Assembly: GCF_014698335.1 (NCBI RefSeq)
Contig: NZ_JACJSV010000010.1
Span: 22,247 to 86,246, forward strand
DNA length: 64,000 bases
DNA from: Microcystis viridis FACHB-1342
GTDB taxonomy: Bacteria > Cyanobacteriota > Cyanobacteriia > Cyanobacteriales > Microcystaceae
Direction: 5' to 3'
Shown: positions 52,241 through 63,187 of the stretch, piece by piece
Numbering within the stretch: position 1 is the first letter of the stretch
Layout of the letters: every line of letters begins with the position of its first letter
Translations under genes and position numbers: made by a program
The notes under the pieces: model-generated
The model's input: the letters and a program-made list of their open reading frames with translations, nothing else
What the model was told of the DNA's origin: nothing
Database searches by the model: none

Positions 52241-55200
52241 ATGTTCACTCACGTCAAGTCCACCATTCGTCATATAGTTCCCGACGGGTTGAATGGTCGA
52301 TCGCTGGTCAAGGTGGTCTATGTCGTGCTAGAACCTCAGTACCAAAGTGCGCTGAGTAGTGCGGTCAGGGAAATCAACGCTAACAACCCAAAACTAGCGA
52401 TCGAAATTAGTGGTTATTTAATCGAAGAACTGCGCGATGCAGAAAATTATCGCAATTTTCAGGAGGATGTAGCCAAGGCTAATATTTTCATCGCATCTCT
52501 CATCTTTATCGAGGATTTAGCCGATAAAGTTGTGGCCGCTGTCGGTCCCCATCGGGATAAATTAGACGCTGCGATCGTCTTTCCCTCCATGCCCCAGGTA
52601 ATGCGCTTAAATAAGTTAGGTTGCTTTTCTATGGCACAATTGGGACAGTCTAAGAGTGTCATCGCTAATTTTATGAAAAAGCGCAGGGAAAACTCTGGCG
52701 CTGGTTTCCAAGACGCGATGTTAAAGTTATTGCGAACTTTACCGCAAGTCCTGAAATACCTCCCCATGGAAAAAGCTCAGGACGCACGCAACTTTATGTT
52801 AAGTTTCCAGTATTGGCTGGGAGGTTCCGCAGAAAATTTAGAGAATTTCCTGTTAATGTTGGCCGATAAGTACGTCTTTGATAACAAGGATGACAGTGTA
52901 GTTTACAAAGAACCGGTAGTTTATCCGGATATGGGTATCTGGCATCCTTTATCGATGAAAATGTGGTCGGATGTCAAGGAATACTTCGCTTGGTACAATA
53001 ACCGCAGTGATATTGCTGATGACCTGAAAGACCCTTTGGCTCCCTGTGTGGGCTTAATTTTACAGAGAACTCACCTGGTTACTGGTGATGACGCTCATTA
53101 TGTCGCTCTCGTGCAGGAATTTGAGTCTATGGGTGCGCGAGTCCTTCCTGTTTTTGCTGGGGGATTAGATTTTTCTAAACCGGTAGAGGAATACTTCTGG
53201 GATAAAAGCTTAAAAGGAGTGGAAGCGGTTGCTATCGTTGACACGGTAATTTCCCTGACGGGATTTGCTTTGGTGGGGGGTCCAGCGCGACAAGATCATC
53301 GGTCAGCGATAGAATCCTTAAAACGTCTCAATCGTCCCTATATGTGCGCGTTACCGCTAGTTTTCCAAACTACTCAGGAATGGGAAGAAAGCGATTTGGG
53401 GTTACACCCGATTCAAGTGGCGCTACAGATTGCTATTCCGGAATTAGACGGTGCGATCGAACCTATTATATTATCGGGCCGGGATGGGGCGACGGGTAAA
53501 GCGATCGCTTTACAGGACAGGATAGAAGCGATCGCTCAACGGGCGCTAAAATGGGCTAATCTAAGAAAGAAACCGAAACTGAATAAAAAGGTCGCCATCA
53601 CTGTGTTTAGTTTCCCCCCCGATAAAGGCAATGTGGGAACCGCAGCCTATCTAGATGTGTTCGGTTCTATCTACGAAGTGATGCAAGCTTTACAAAATAA
53701 CGGTTATGACTTGCAGGACTTACCCGCATCTCCCAAAGAACTGATGGAAGCGGTAATCCATGATGCCACCGCACAGTACCATAGTCCGGAGCTAAATATC
53801 GCCTATCGGATGTCTGTACCGGAATACGAGCGTTTAACCCCCTATTCTGTCCGTTTGGAGGAAAATTGGGGACCACCACCGGGACACCTCAACAGTGATG
53901 GACAAAATCTGTTAATCTACGGGAAAGAGTTCGGTAATGTTTTTATTGGGGTTCAACCCACCTTCGGTTATGAGGGGGACCCCATGCGTCTGCTCTTTTC
54001 TCGTTCTGCTAGTCCCCACCACGGTTTTGCGGCCTACTATACCTATCTCAATCAAGTCTGGAAAGCAGACGCGGTTCTCCATTTTGGCACCCACGGTTCC
54101 CTAGAATTTATGCCGGGGAAACAGATGGGAATGTCTGGGGAATGCTACCCCGATAACCTCATCGGGATGATTCCCAATCTCTACTATTATGCCGCTAATA
54201 ACCCCAGCGAAGCTACGATCGCTAAACGTCGCAGTTATGCGGAAACTATTTCCTATCTCACTCCCCCCGCAGAAAATGCCGGACTTTACAAAGGGTTAAA
54301 AGAACTAAGCGAGTTGATCGGTTCCTACCAAACTCTGAAGGATAGTGGGCGTGGGGTGCAAATTGTCAATACTATTGTCGATAAATGTTTATTAGTCAAT
54401 CTCGACAAAGATATAAGTTTACCTGATGGTGACACTGCCCATCTCAGTCAAGAGGAACGGGATAATATTGTCGGTTCGGTCTATCGTAAACTGATGGAAA
54501 TTGAATCGCGCTTGCTTCCCTGCGGACTTCATGTTATCGGGAAACCCCCCTCAGCGCTGGAAGCGGTGGCAACTTTGGTCAATATTGCCAGTTTAGACCG
54601 GGAAGAGGACGATTTACTTTCCTTACCCCGGATTATTGCCAACAGCATCGGCCGGGATATAGAGGAAGTTTATCGCAATAGCGATCGAGGGGTGCTGGAG
54701 GATGTGGAATTACTGCAAAACATCACCCTCGCGACTCGCGCTGCCGTCTCCGCTTTAGTCGAGTCCCAAACCGACGGGTCAGGTCGGGTATCAATGCTTT
54801 CTAAGCTGAATTTCTTGAATATAGGCAAGAAATCGCCTTGGATCGAAACTTTACGGTCGATGGGTTATCCACAAGTTGATCCGGTGGCGTTAAAACCCCT
54901 GTTTGAATACCTAGAATTCTGTTTAGAACAGGTCTGTGCTGATAATGAATTGGGGGCCCTATTAAAAGCATTGGAAGGGGAATACGTTCTTCCCGGTCCT
55001 GGTGGCGACCCCATCCGTAACCCTGGAGTTTTACCGACGGGTAAAAATATCCACGCTTTAGACCCCCAGTCTATCCCGACCCTAGCGGCGGTAAAATCGG
55101 CTAAAATCGTGGTGGATCGTCTGTTAGAACGGCAAAAACTGGATAATGGTGGTAAATATCCTGAAACTATCGCTTGTGTTCTCTGGGGAACGGATAATAT

Positions 55201-56227
55201 CAAAACTTATGGGGAATCCCTAGCACAAATTCTCTGGATGGTGGGGGTTCGTCCTCTTCCCGATGCTTTGGGACGGGTGAATAAACTGGAATTGATTCCC
55301 CTAGAGGAGTTAGGAAGACCGCGCATTGATGTGGTGGTCAACTGTTCTGGTGTTTTCCGGGATTTATTTATCAATCAGATGAATTTGCTTGACCAAGGGG
55401 TAAAAATGGCTGCGGAAGCAAACGAACCGATGGAGATGAATTTTGTCCGCAAACACGCTAGGTCACAAGCAAAAGAAATGGGTTTAACGGTTCGACAGGC
55501 AGCCACCCGCATCTTTTCTAATGCTTCTGGTTCTTATTCTTCTAATATTAATCTTGCGGTGGAAAATAGCAGTTGGGAAGACGAAAAAGAGTTACAGAAT
55601 ATGTATCTCAACCGCAAGGGTTTTGCTTTCGACTCGGATAATCCGGGGATGATGGCCGATAATCGTCAGTTGTTTGAAGCATCTTTAAAAACTGCCGAGG
55701 CAACTTTCCAAAACTTGGATTCTAGCGAGATTAGTTTAACCGATGTTTCCCACTATTTCGACTCGGACCCGACAAAAGTTGTGGCTAGTTTACGCGATGA
55801 TGGCAAAAAACCGGCGGCCTATATTGCTGATACTACCACCGCTAACGCTCAGGTGCGTACTTTATCGGAAACCGTGCGCTTGGATACCCGCACCAAGTTA
55901 CTCAATCCCAAATGGTACGAGGGAATGTTAAGTCACGGTTATGAGGGGGTTCGAGAGTTATCGAAGCGTTTGGTTAATACGATGGGATGGTCGGCAACTG
56001 CTGATGCGGTGGATAATTGGGTTTATGAAGATGTCAACACCACTTTTATTCAAGATGAGGAAATGTGTCAGCGTCTGATGAATCTCAATCCTAATTCTTT
56101 CCGCAAGATGGTGGGAACCCTGCTAGAAGTTAATGGTCGCGGTTACTGGGAAACTTCTCAAGAGAATTTAGACCGCTTACAGGAACTTTATCAAGAAGTG
56201 GAGGACCGTATCGAAGGAATCGAGTAA
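52241..56227 (+). CDS. chlH: Magnesium chelatase subunit H
   Basis: A 1328-residue porphyrin-binding subunit that, with ChlI and ChlD, inserts Mg into protoporphyrin IX, the first committed step of chlorophyll synthesis. Conserved blocks include [64 protein letters not shown] and the late [20 protein letters not shown]. Full length for the family. Cytosolic to membrane-associated. Stands as a single gene with a long leader, consistent with light or redox control at the RNA level. Confidence 0.98.
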   Translation: MFTHVKSTIRHIVPDGLNGRSLVKVVYVVLEPQYQSALSSAVREINANNPKLAIEISGYLIEELRDAENYRNFQEDVAKANIFIASLIFIEDLADKVVAAVGPHRDKLDAAIVFPSMPQVMRLNKLGCFSMAQLGQSKSVIANFMKKRRENSGAGFQDAMLKLLRTLPQVLKYLPMEKAQDARNFMLSFQYWLGGSAENLENFLLMLADKYVFDNKDDSVVYKEPVVYPDMGIWHPLSMKMWSDVKEYFAWYNNRSDIADDLKDPLAPCVGLILQRTHLVTGDDAHYVALVQEFESMGARVLPVFAGGLDFSKPVEEYFWDKSLKGVEAVAIVDTVISLTGFALVGGPARQDHRSAIESLKRLNRPYMCALPLVFQTTQEWEESDLGLHPIQVALQIAIPELDGAIEPIILSGRDGATGKAIALQDRIEAIAQRALKWANLRKKPKLNKKVAITVFSFPPDKGNVGTAAYLDVFGSIYEVMQALQNNGYDLQDLPASPKELMEAVIHDATAQYHSPELNIAYRMSVPEYERLTPYSVRLEENWGPPPGHLNSDGQNLLIYGKEFGNVFIGVQPTFGYEGDPMRLLFSRSASPHHGFAAYYTYLNQVWKADAVLHFGTHGSLEFMPGKQMGMSGECYPDNLIGMIPNLYYYAANNPSEATIAKRRSYAETISYLTPPAENAGLYKGLKELSELIGSYQTLKDSGRGVQIVNTIVDKCLLVNLDKDISLPDGDTAHLSQEERDNIVGSVYRKLMEIESRLLPCGLHVIGKPPSALEAVATLVNIASLDREEDDLLSLPRIIANSIGRDIEEVYRNSDRGVLEDVELLQNITLATRAAVSALVESQTDGSGRVSMLSKLNFLNIGKKSPWIETLRSMGYPQVDPVALKPLFEYLEFCLEQVCADNELGALLKALEGEYVLPGPGGDPIRNPGVLPTGKNIHALDPQSIPTLAAVKSAKIVVDRLLERQKLDNGGKYPETIACVLWGTDNIKTYGESLAQILWMVGVRPLPDALGRVNKLELIPLEELGRPRIDVVVNCSGVFRDLFINQMNLLDQGVKMAAEANEPMEMNFVRKHARSQAKEMGLTVRQAATRIFSNASGSYSSNINLAVENSSWEDEKELQNMYLNRKGFAFDSDNPGMMADNRQLFEASLKTAEATFQNLDSSEISLTDVSHYFDSDPTKVVASLRDDGKKPAAYIADTTTANAQVRTLSETVRLDTRTKLLNPKWYEGMLSHGYEGVRELSKRLVNTMGWSATADAVDNWVYEDVNTTFIQDEEMCQRLMNLNPNSFRKMVGTLLEVNGRGYWETSQENLDRLQELYQEVEDRIEGIE

Positions 56228-56312
56228 TTGATCTAGTAAAATACCTCAAGGTAGAGAGGCAAAATATCGCTTCTCTACCATTTTTGTCTAGGAAAAACTT
56301 ACAGTATTTGAA

Positions 56313-56810
56313 TCACTTGTCTTGATCATCTTGTTCGGACTGAATTCTTCTCTCTTTATCCCCTGTAACAAAAACCGTCACCAAACCTGTTAAAGTACCC
56401 GCACTCATAATTCCAGATGCCCAAACTTTATCATTAATCCCCAGATAAATAGAGCCACCTAAACCAACTATCGCAATCGTAAAACCCGCAATTTGTCCAA
56501 GATAAGAGCGGATATTATCGTTTTTTACCAGTTCTGTTTCTATCTTTCTTCGATGTTCACCTTCTTTCTCCGTCATAGACAAAATCCGATCAGCACTACC
56601 GGGCAAAACTTCTTCATATCCTTTTAGAATTGTTGGATGAGGAATCGGGCCAGAGAAGGTTATGCTTTTGTTTATTCGTCTCAGGAGAATCGAGATTTTA
56701 GTTGACTGATCAATAGTCTCATCTTCTAATATTTCATCTATGGACTCTAAAGGTCTTTCAACTAGCTCACTATTATCCTGGTCTTCTGACTTTTTACTTT
56801 CGTCGGACAT
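56313..56810 (-). CDS. DUF2335 domain membrane protein
   Basis: A 165-residue protein using the Met at 56810, right after the stop of the preceding gene. The DUF2335 marks are HPTILKGYEEVLPGSADRIL and TEKEGEHRRKIE, followed by two hydrophobic helices (AGFTIAIVGLGGSIYLGI and ASGIMSAGTLTGLVTVFV) and a charged tail. An acidic N-terminus of about 65 residues precedes. The family is found in mobile and defence-like contexts; function is not established. Confidence 0.8.
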   Translation of the reverse strand: MSDESKKSEDQDNSELVERPLESIDEILEDETIDQSTKISILLRRINKSITFSGPIPHPTILKGYEEVLPGSADRILSMTEKEGEHRRKIETELVKNDNIRSYLGQIAGFTIAIVGLGGSIYLGINDKVWASGIMSAGTLTGLVTVFVTGDKERRIQSEQDDQDK

Positions 56811-56811
56811 T

Positions 56812-57063
56812 TTAAGACAACTTTCCCCCATATTCACAAATGGCATTGTAAATATCTAATCCTGTCTTCATCCAATCAGACTGAATTGCGGCAGCGTCTG
56901 GGTTCAAATGTACTTTTTTGCCCACACGAACACGACAACGATAATCTAGATTGGCACGATAAGTCCCCCCTATATCTAGAACAGAGACCAGACCATCCAT
57001 AAAGTACCGTCTAGGAATAGAGTAATTTTGGGAAGAAATGTCACGATAGTATTTTTTTACCAT
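56812..57063 (-). CDS. Small unknown protein paired with the DUF2335 gene
   Basis: An 83-residue basic protein: KKYYRDISSQNYSIPRRYF, then GLVSVLDIGGTYRANLDYRC and a C-terminal helix AIQSDWMKTGLDIYNAIC. No family recognised. Its stop is 1 bp from the DUF2335 start, so the two are translationally coupled and likely act together. Confidence 0.65.
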   Translation of the reverse strand: MVKKYYRDISSQNYSIPRRYFMDGLVSVLDIGGTYRANLDYRCRVRVGKKVHLNPDAAAIQSDWMKTGLDIYNAICEYGGKLS

Positions 57064-57323
57064 AACACCCTCGTTTAAGTCATGTTTACCCCTTCATTCT
57101 AGCATTTTATCATAGCAATTTTTTGAATTTATAAGAAATTATCACACTTAACCCATTTTTTACAGTTACAACACATAGCCACTACATTCGTACTATTAAT
57201 GATCAAGGCAATTGACCGACCTTATCATTAAATCCTGACAAATATAAGTTTAAATTATAGCTATTGCGCCCTAAGAGCGATAATATTTAATATTAACCAG
57301 ATTTATACCAAAGATAAATCATT

Positions 57324-57827
57324 ATGGAAAATGTAGCCGAAAAACCCATTTTATCTCCTAAAGGAACCTTTCCCGCCACTGTCGTTAAGGTTATTGACGA
57401 CTATAAATTAGTGATCAATAGAGGTGAAATTAGTGGAATTCGAGAAGGTCAAAGAATGTTAGTTTACAATACCAGCGAAGAGGAAATAAAAGATCCTCAG
57501 ACTGGTGAGTCTTTAGGCTATCTTGACTTAGTGAGAGGGACGGGGACAATTACTTTTGTTCAAGAAAAAATATCGATTTTACAATCGGATAGAGCCAATA
57601 ATAAAGGATCTAGATTGCTGGAGTTGTTGCTTAAAGAACAAGAAACCCCGTCCGATTTGATAGGAAAATTCATAAAAAGAGCCGTAGGAGCGAATTCTAA
57701 GAACGATAAAAAGCCAATATCCGAGCTAATAAATCGTGAATTGTTAAATAAACTGCTAGTATGGGAATTATCCGAAACGTTACCTTTTGAAAACCCTCAA
57801 ATTGGCGACTCAGTTAGACCTATTTAG
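57324..57827 (+). CDS. FlgT-C-like domain protein of unknown function
   Basis: A 167-residue protein whose first 90 residues look like the small beta-barrel at the C-terminus of FlgT-like proteins: ATVVKVIDDYKLVINRGEIS, IREGQRMLVYNTSEEEI, KDPQTGESLGYLDLVRGTG, TFVQEKISILQ. The rest is helical and basic. Cyanobacteria lack flagella, so the similarity is to the fold only. No signal peptide. Directly upstream of the HicB-like gene. Confidence 0.6.
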   Translation: MENVAEKPILSPKGTFPATVVKVIDDYKLVINRGEISGIREGQRMLVYNTSEEEIKDPQTGESLGYLDLVRGTGTITFVQEKISILQSDRANNKGSRLLELLLKEQETPSDLIGKFIKRAVGANSKNDKKPISELINRELLNKLLVWELSETLPFENPQIGDSVRPI

Positions 57828-57835
57828 ACCTATCA

Positions 57836-58036
57836 ATGGAACAACCAATATTAGAATACTTTTTATCTCTTAAATATCCGATTTCAATTTATCCCGAAGA
57901 AGAAGGCGGATACACGGCACTAATTCCCAATTTACCCGGATGTATGAGTCAGGGTGAAACTTTAGGGGAAGTGATTATTAATATTGAAGAAGCGGTGGTA
58001 AAAAAGCAATTACTTTGCTTTCTAAAAGATGAATAA
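57836..58036 (+). CDS. HicB-like protein, short and without a HicA partner
   Basis: A 66-residue protein with the HicB core YPISIYPEEEGGYTALIPNL then PGCMSQGETLGEVIINIEEA, which is complete through the first helix. The following residues (VVKKQLLCFLKDE) do not resemble the usual ARxLWIE helix and C-terminal extension, so it is probably truncated or shifted. No HicA lies next to it. It is 8 bp after the preceding gene. Confidence 0.65.
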   Translation: MEQPILEYFLSLKYPISIYPEEEGGYTALIPNLPGCMSQGETLGEVIINIEEAVVKKQLLCFLKDE

Positions 58037-58080
58037 ATATCCCCATAACTTGTTGCGGGAATCTAGAGATGAAGAGATTG

Positions 58081-58120
58081 AAAAATGTCAAAATAATGAA
58101 TAATTAGTTTGACATTTTTT
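58081..58120 (+). terminator. Terminator after the HicB-like gene
   Basis: AAAAATGTCAAA and TTTGACATTTTTTT form a 10-12 bp stem with a 15-nt loop and end in T residues. Confidence 0.7.
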
Positions 58121-58131
58121 TGATACTTTCA

Positions 58132-58307
58132 GGTTCTTCGGTTTGTGTTATGCAATGGACGGGTGAAACTCTTATATAGAAAGACATTGCTTCGATTTTT
58201 GCCAATTGTTTTCCCTCTCTAACGAACTAATCAATTAAGTCTCTTGCTAAATAAGGATTTAGTCGATTTATACCACCCTATCGAACCATACCAAGTAACG
58301 AAGAACC
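58132..58307. mobile_element. Inverted-repeat element (GGTTCTTCG ends, ISL3-like)
   Basis: GGTTCTTCGGTTTGTGTTATG and AGTAACGAAGAACC are terminal inverted repeats 176 bp apart. It has no open frame of transposase size. It fills most of the 323-bp gap before the RTX gene. Confidence 0.6.
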
Positions 58308-58359
58308 AAAAAAACTAGGGAAAAATATTAAAAGGGGAGAATTAATCCCCCCCATCAAT

Positions 58360-61300
58360 TTAGACAAAGAAACTATTGACTGGAATAGGGCCGAGCGCCG
58401 GGAAAGTACCCGTTAACCCGGTGAGATTAATCACCAAATCATTAGCACTTTGGAAGCCTGCCGTACCGTCGTTGATAATTAGGTAAGTGGTAGTAGTATT
58501 AGCAACCCGCACTAAAGCAGCACTGTTCATCCCGAGAGCTTGATTTCCGGCTGTTGCGCCATTAGCATCGGTAAAGACGTTAGTAACAATAGTGTCAATA
58601 TTAGTCGTGGTGCTATCTGTTGCCCGGGTAAAAGCGACCGGGGCATTAATTGCCGCACCAGCTTGACTAAGCAGGTCAATTTTATCAGTACCGATAGCAA
58701 AATCCGTAACCCGGTCTGGGGCTGCGGCTGTGGACTGACTAAACTGGAAGATGAAGATGTCTGTCCCCACCCCACCAGTTAAAGTATCGCGTCCAGCAGC
58801 ACCATTGAGGGTATCGTTACCAGCGCCACCGATTAGGGTATCGGTTCCAGCAGCACCATTGAGGCTATTATTGCCACTATTCCCTGTAATCTGGTTATTT
58901 AAGGCATTACCCGTGCCATTAAGATTACCACTACCAGTGAGAAGGAGATTTTCCACGTTGTTAGGAAGGGTATAGGAAATGGCAGCTTGCACGGTATCGG
59001 TTCCCTGGTTGAGAGCTTCAATCACCAAATCCCCAGCGTTATTCACCGTATAAGTATCGTTTCCGGCTAACCCAGTCATGGCATCTGCTCCAGAAGTACC
59101 CACAAGGGTGTCCGGACCAGAAGTACCGATAAAGTCATCATTTTGGATAGTGCCAATAGCCGTAGCGGTGGTAATGTTAGCGCCGTTGGTGGGATTAGAG
59201 AGGGTGACGGTAAAGGTTTCGTTCAGTTCTACTGTTGTATCCCCCTGAACGTTAACAGTAATCACTTTACTGGTTTCCCCCACCGCAAAACTCACGGTTC
59301 CTGACGGTAACAATCCCCCAACAAAATCCGTGGCATTGGCAGGATTGGTTCCGCTGCCGGTAACTGCCCAGTTGACGTTATTGGTTCCCGTGGTATTAAC
59401 CGAACGAGTGACGGTGAAGGTAAAGGCTTTACTGCCACTATTGCCCTCGGTTTGATTGGCATTGGTGGCGGCAATAGCGAGGGTGGGAACTGTGGGACCC
59501 CCCACATTTAAGGCCCACAATTCCTGACCGTTAACGCCGTTATTGGCAGTGAAGAACAAAGTGTTGCCCACTACCTTCAGACTGCTCGGGCCGGGGCTCA
59601 AGGGAGAGGCACCGGGGATAGAGAAGATGTCGGCCACCAGAACCGTACCGGCCGCCGTGCCGTCGCTCTTCCACAATTCAATACCGTTAACGTCGTCAAA
59701 GGCAGTGAAGTACAGGGTACTGCCCACTGCTGTTAGATTGCCGGGGTTGGAGCTAGAGGAACCGGGGCGGATATCTTTGACCAGAACCGTACCGGCAGCC
59801 GTGCCGTCGCTCTTCCACAATTCAATACCGTTAACGCCGTCAAAGGCAGTGAAGAACAGGACATTACCCACTGCCGTCATCTGAGAGGTCGGGAAGAGGG
59901 AGCCACCTAAACCCGGGTTGATATCTTTGACCAAAATTGTACCCGTCGCCGTGCCGTCGCTCTTCCACAATTCAGAGCCGTTAACGCCGTCATTGGCGAC
60001 AAAGAACAGGGTATTACCCACCGCCGTCATCTGGGTGAAGAAGCTAAGGGAGCCACCTAAACCCTGGTTGATATCTTTGACCAGAACCGTACCTGCCGCC
60101 GTGCCGTCGCTTTTCCACAATTCAGAGCCATTAACCCCGTCATCGGCAGTGAAGAACAGGGTATTGCCCACTACCGTCATCTGGGTAAATAAGCTAAGGG
60201 AGCTACCTAAACCCGGGCGGATATCTTTGACCAGAATCGTACCAGCCGCCGTGCCGTCGCTTTTCCACAATTCATAGCCATTAACCCCGTTATTGGCATT
60301 GAAGAACAGGGTATTGCCCACTACCGTCAGATTGCCGGGACCGGAGCCAAAGGAACCGGGGCGGATGTCTTTGACCAGAACCGTACCCGCCGCTGTGCCG
60401 TCGCTCTTCCACAATTCAGGGCCGTTAACTTCGTCACGGGCGGTAAAGTACAGGGTGTTGCCCACCGCCGTCAGATTGCCGGGGGAGGAGAGGGAGTAAT
60501 TGGGATTATAGGAACCGGGGTCGATAATATCTTTGACCAAAACCGTTCCCGCCGTCGTGCCGTCGCTCTTCCACAATTCAGGGCCGTTAACGCCGTCACG
60601 GGCGGTAAAGTACAGGGTGTTGCCCACCGCCGTCAGATTGCCGGGGGAGCGGTTGCCGTAGCGGATATCGGCTACCGCAACCGTACCAGCTACCGTGCCG
60701 TCGCTCTTCCACAATTCATAACCGTTAACGCTGTCATCGGCGATGAAGAACAGGGTACTGCCCACCGCCGTCAGATTTTTGGGGTAGGAGCTAAAGGCAC
60801 CGGGGCGGATATCTAGCAAAAAAGGACCAGAGAAGTCGTCGTCGTCAACAATAGTCGCGGTTGCCGTAGATGGAGTGCCGAGAGTAGCACCGTTGCTGGG
60901 ATTGGAGAGGGTAACGGTAAAGTTTTCGTTCGGTTCTACCGTTGTATCCCCCTGAACGTTAACAGTAATCACCTTACTGGTTTCTCCTGGGGCAAAACTC
61001 ACTACCCCACTGGGTAAGACTCCCCCAACAAAATCGGCAGCGTTAGCAGGATTGGTTCCGGTGCCGGTAACTGCCCAGTTAACGTTATTGCTTCCCGTGG
61101 TGTTAAACGAACGAGTGACGGTGAAGGTGAAAGCTTTACTGCCACTGTTGCCTTCGGTTTGATTGGCGTTGGTGGCGGCAATGGTGAGGGTGGGAATAGC
61201 AGCATCGTCATTCTGAATGGTTCCCGTGGCTGTGGCAGTGGTAATGGTAGCGCCATTGGTGGGATTGGAGAGGGTGACAGTAAAGTTTTCGTTCGGTTCT

Positions 61301-62829
61301 ACCGTTGTATCTCCCTGAACATTAACAGTAATCACCTTACTGGTTTCTCCAGGAGCAAAACTCACTACCCTACTGGGTAATACTCCCCCGACAAAATCAC
61401 TGGCATTAGCGGGATTGGTTCCGGTGCCGGTAACTGCCCAGTTAACGTTATTGCTTCCCGTGGTGTTAACCGCACGGGTGACGGTGAAAGTGAAGGATTT
61501 ACTGCCACTGTTGCCCTCGGTTTGATTGGCGTTGGTAGCAGCAATCGCGAGGGTGGGAACTGTGGGCGTACCCACATTTAAAGCCCACAATTCCGAGCCG
61601 TTAACGCTGTCATAGGCCCGGAAGTACATGGTGTTGCCCACCGCCGTCATATTTTTGGGGTAGGAGCTAGGGGGACCGGGGCGGATATCTTTGACCAGAA
61701 CTGTACCCGCCGCCGTGCCGTCGCTCTGCCACAACTCTCGACCGTTAACGTTGTTATCGGCAGTGAAGAACAGGGTATTGCCCACTGCCGTCATATTTGC
61801 TACAAGATTGATAAAGAGACCAGAGTTAGTGTTCTTGACCAGAACTGTACCTGCCTCCGTGCCGTTGCTCTTCCACAATTCTCCGCCGACCTGAAAGAAC
61901 AGGGTGCTACCCACCGCAGTCAGACTGCGGGGTAAAGACCGAGTGGAACCGGGGCGAATGTCCTTGACCATAACCGTACCTGCCGTCGTGCCGTCGCTCT
62001 TCCACAACTCTCGACCGTTAACGCCGTTATCGGCACTGAAGAACAGGGTATTGCCCACCGCCGTCAGATTGGTGGCGAAGGGGTAGGAATTAAAAAAGGA
62101 GCTAGAGGAGCCGGGGTTGATGTCTTTGACCAGAACTGTGCCAGCCGAGGTGCCGTCACTCTTCCACAACTCTCGACCGTTAACGCCGTTATTGGCGACA
62201 AAGAACAAAGTGTTGCCTACTGCTGTCATGAAGCGGGGGTAGGAGCCATAGTCACGAGGGCCTATGTTCTTGACCAGAACTGTGCCAGCCGTCGTGCCGT
62301 CGCTCTTCCACAATTGAAAGCTGTTAGAGATATTAATGGTAAAGAAGAGGGTGTTGCCCACCGATGTCAGATCTTGGGCGTTGGAGTTCTTGACCAGAAC
62401 CGTACCGGCCGCCGTGCCGTCGCTTTTCCACAATCCAGGGCCGTTAACGCCGTCATAGGCCCGGAAGTACAGGGTGTTGCCCACCGCCGTCATCTGGGGG
62501 AGGAAGCTAAGGGAGCCACCTAAACCCGGGCGGATATCTTTGACCAAAACCGTACCAGCCGCCGTGCCGTCGCTTTTCCACAATTCCTCACCGTTAAGGC
62601 CGTCACGGGCGACAAAGAACAGGGTGTTGCCCACTGCTGTCAGATGGCTGGGGGAGCGGATGTCTGCGATCGCAACTGTACCAGCTACCGTGCCGTCGCT
62701 TTTCCACAATTCCTCACCGTTAACGCTGTCATCAGCGATGAAGTACAGGGTACTGCCCACCGCCGTCAGATTGTCGGGGTAGGAGCTAAAGGCACCGGGG
62801 CGGATATCTAGCAAAAAAGGAGTTGACAT
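58360..62829 (-). CDS. Giant repeat protein: two nine-repeat ELWKSDGT blocks, Calx-beta domains, RTX C-terminus
   Basis: A 1489-residue, low-Cys protein. Block 1 (about 1-425) has eight ELWKSDGTxAGT repeats of about 47 residues plus a final ELWALNVG; two Calx-beta domains follow to about 660. Block 2 (about 667-1135) repeats the same plan (eight plus one), then one Calx-beta. Next come RTX-type glycine-rich repeats (GNDTYTV, GGAGNDTLNG, GGVGTDIF; about 1245-1375) and a C-terminal domain like those secreted by type I systems. No signal peptide. Probably a secreted or surface calcium-binding adhesin. Downstream of it nothing is co-transcribed. Confidence 0.88.
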   Translation of the reverse strand: MSTPFLLDIRPGAFSSYPDNLTAVGSTLYFIADDSVNGEELWKSDGTVAGTVAIADIRSPSHLTAVGNTLFFVARDGLNGEELWKSDGTAAGTVLVKDIRPGLGGSLSFLPQMTAVGNTLYFRAYDGVNGPGLWKSDGTAAGTVLVKNSNAQDLTSVGNTLFFTINISNSFQLWKSDGTTAGTVLVKNIGPRDYGSYPRFMTAVGNTLFFVANNGVNGRELWKSDGTSAGTVLVKDINPGSSSSFFNSYPFATNLTAVGNTLFFSADNGVNGRELWKSDGTTAGTVMVKDIRPGSTRSLPRSLTAVGSTLFFQVGGELWKSNGTEAGTVLVKNTNSGLFINLVANMTAVGNTLFFTADNNVNGRELWQSDGTAAGTVLVKDIRPGPPSSYPKNMTAVGNTMYFRAYDSVNGSELWALNVGTPTVPTLAIAATNANQTEGNSGSKSFTFTVTRAVNTTGSNNVNWAVTGTGTNPANASDFVGGVLPSRVVSFAPGETSKVITVNVQGDTTVEPNENFTVTLSNPTNGATITTATATGTIQNDDAAIPTLTIAATNANQTEGNSGSKAFTFTVTRSFNTTGSNNVNWAVTGTGTNPANAADFVGGVLPSGVVSFAPGETSKVITVNVQGDTTVEPNENFTVTLSNPSNGATLGTPSTATATIVDDDDFSGPFLLDIRPGAFSSYPKNLTAVGSTLFFIADDSVNGYELWKSDGTVAGTVAVADIRYGNRSPGNLTAVGNTLYFTARDGVNGPELWKSDGTTAGTVLVKDIIDPGSYNPNYSLSSPGNLTAVGNTLYFTARDEVNGPELWKSDGTAAGTVLVKDIRPGSFGSGPGNLTVVGNTLFFNANNGVNGYELWKSDGTAAGTILVKDIRPGLGSSLSLFTQMTVVGNTLFFTADDGVNGSELWKSDGTAAGTVLVKDINQGLGGSLSFFTQMTAVGNTLFFVANDGVNGSELWKSDGTATGTILVKDINPGLGGSLFPTSQMTAVGNVLFFTAFDGVNGIELWKSDGTAAGTVLVKDIRPGSSSSNPGNLTAVGSTLYFTAFDDVNGIELWKSDGTAAGTVLVADIFSIPGASPLSPGPSSLKVVGNTLFFTANNGVNGQELWALNVGGPTVPTLAIAATNANQTEGNSGSKAFTFTVTRSVNTTGTNNVNWAVTGSGTNPANATDFVGGLLPSGTVSFAVGETSKVITVNVQGDTTVELNETFTVTLSNPTNGANITTATAIGTIQNDDFIGTSGPDTLVGTSGADAMTGLAGNDTYTVNNAGDLVIEALNQGTDTVQAAISYTLPNNVENLLLTGSGNLNGTGNALNNQITGNSGNNSLNGAAGTDTLIGGAGNDTLNGAAGRDTLTGGVGTDIFIFQFSQSTAAAPDRVTDFAIGTDKIDLLSQAGAAINAPVAFTRATDSTTTNIDTIVTNVFTDANGATAGNQALGMNSAALVRVANTTTTYLIINDGTAGFQSANDLVINLTGLTGTFPALGPIPVNSFFV

Positions 62830-63185
62830 GATTTTTTCCTGAATAAAGGGTGAAAATTAAACAGTTAGGTAGTGGTGCAGAATAAATTTCCTAGTGAAGA
62901 AAGGCAAGAGGCAAGGGGGGGTTAGATTTGTGTAATTAATTTTGCTTAGGTACTTAAGCCAACCCACGTTCATCTCTGGTATAGATTAGAATCGATTATT
63001 AACATTGATTTTTGCTTATGATTTATTATGGTTTCAGTGGGTATTAATAGAAGTCATGACGTTAACTGCAAAAGATTAATGCGACTATTTTATGCAAAGA
63101 ATCCCGAATTTTTCAAGGTTTCTATAACAAAAATTTACAGAAAACGGGTTCCTTTGAGAAACCCGTTTTCTAAGAAACCCGTTTT
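62830..63185. other. Upstream region of the RTX gene
   Basis: 356 bp with no gene. It should hold the promoter of the giant gene. 63131-63187 carries AGAAAACGGGTTCC...GAGAAACCCGTTTTCT, a hairpin repeat related to 25029-25063, plus an extra half unit. Confidence 0.5.
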
Positions 63186-63187
63186 CT
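63131..63187. repeat. AGAAAACGGGTT...AAACCCGTTTTCT hairpin plus extra half
   Basis: An inverted repeat like 25029-25063 with two mismatches, followed by a second AAGAAACCCGTTTTCTAG copy of the right arm. It overlaps the stop codon of the next gene. Confidence 0.75.

Noticed and set aside
58540..62782. Many 60-119 aa plus-strand ORFs with repeated TRTVPAAVPSLFHNS
   Set aside because: They are antisense shadows of the ELWKSDGT repeats of the giant gene; their regularity comes only from the repeat DNA.
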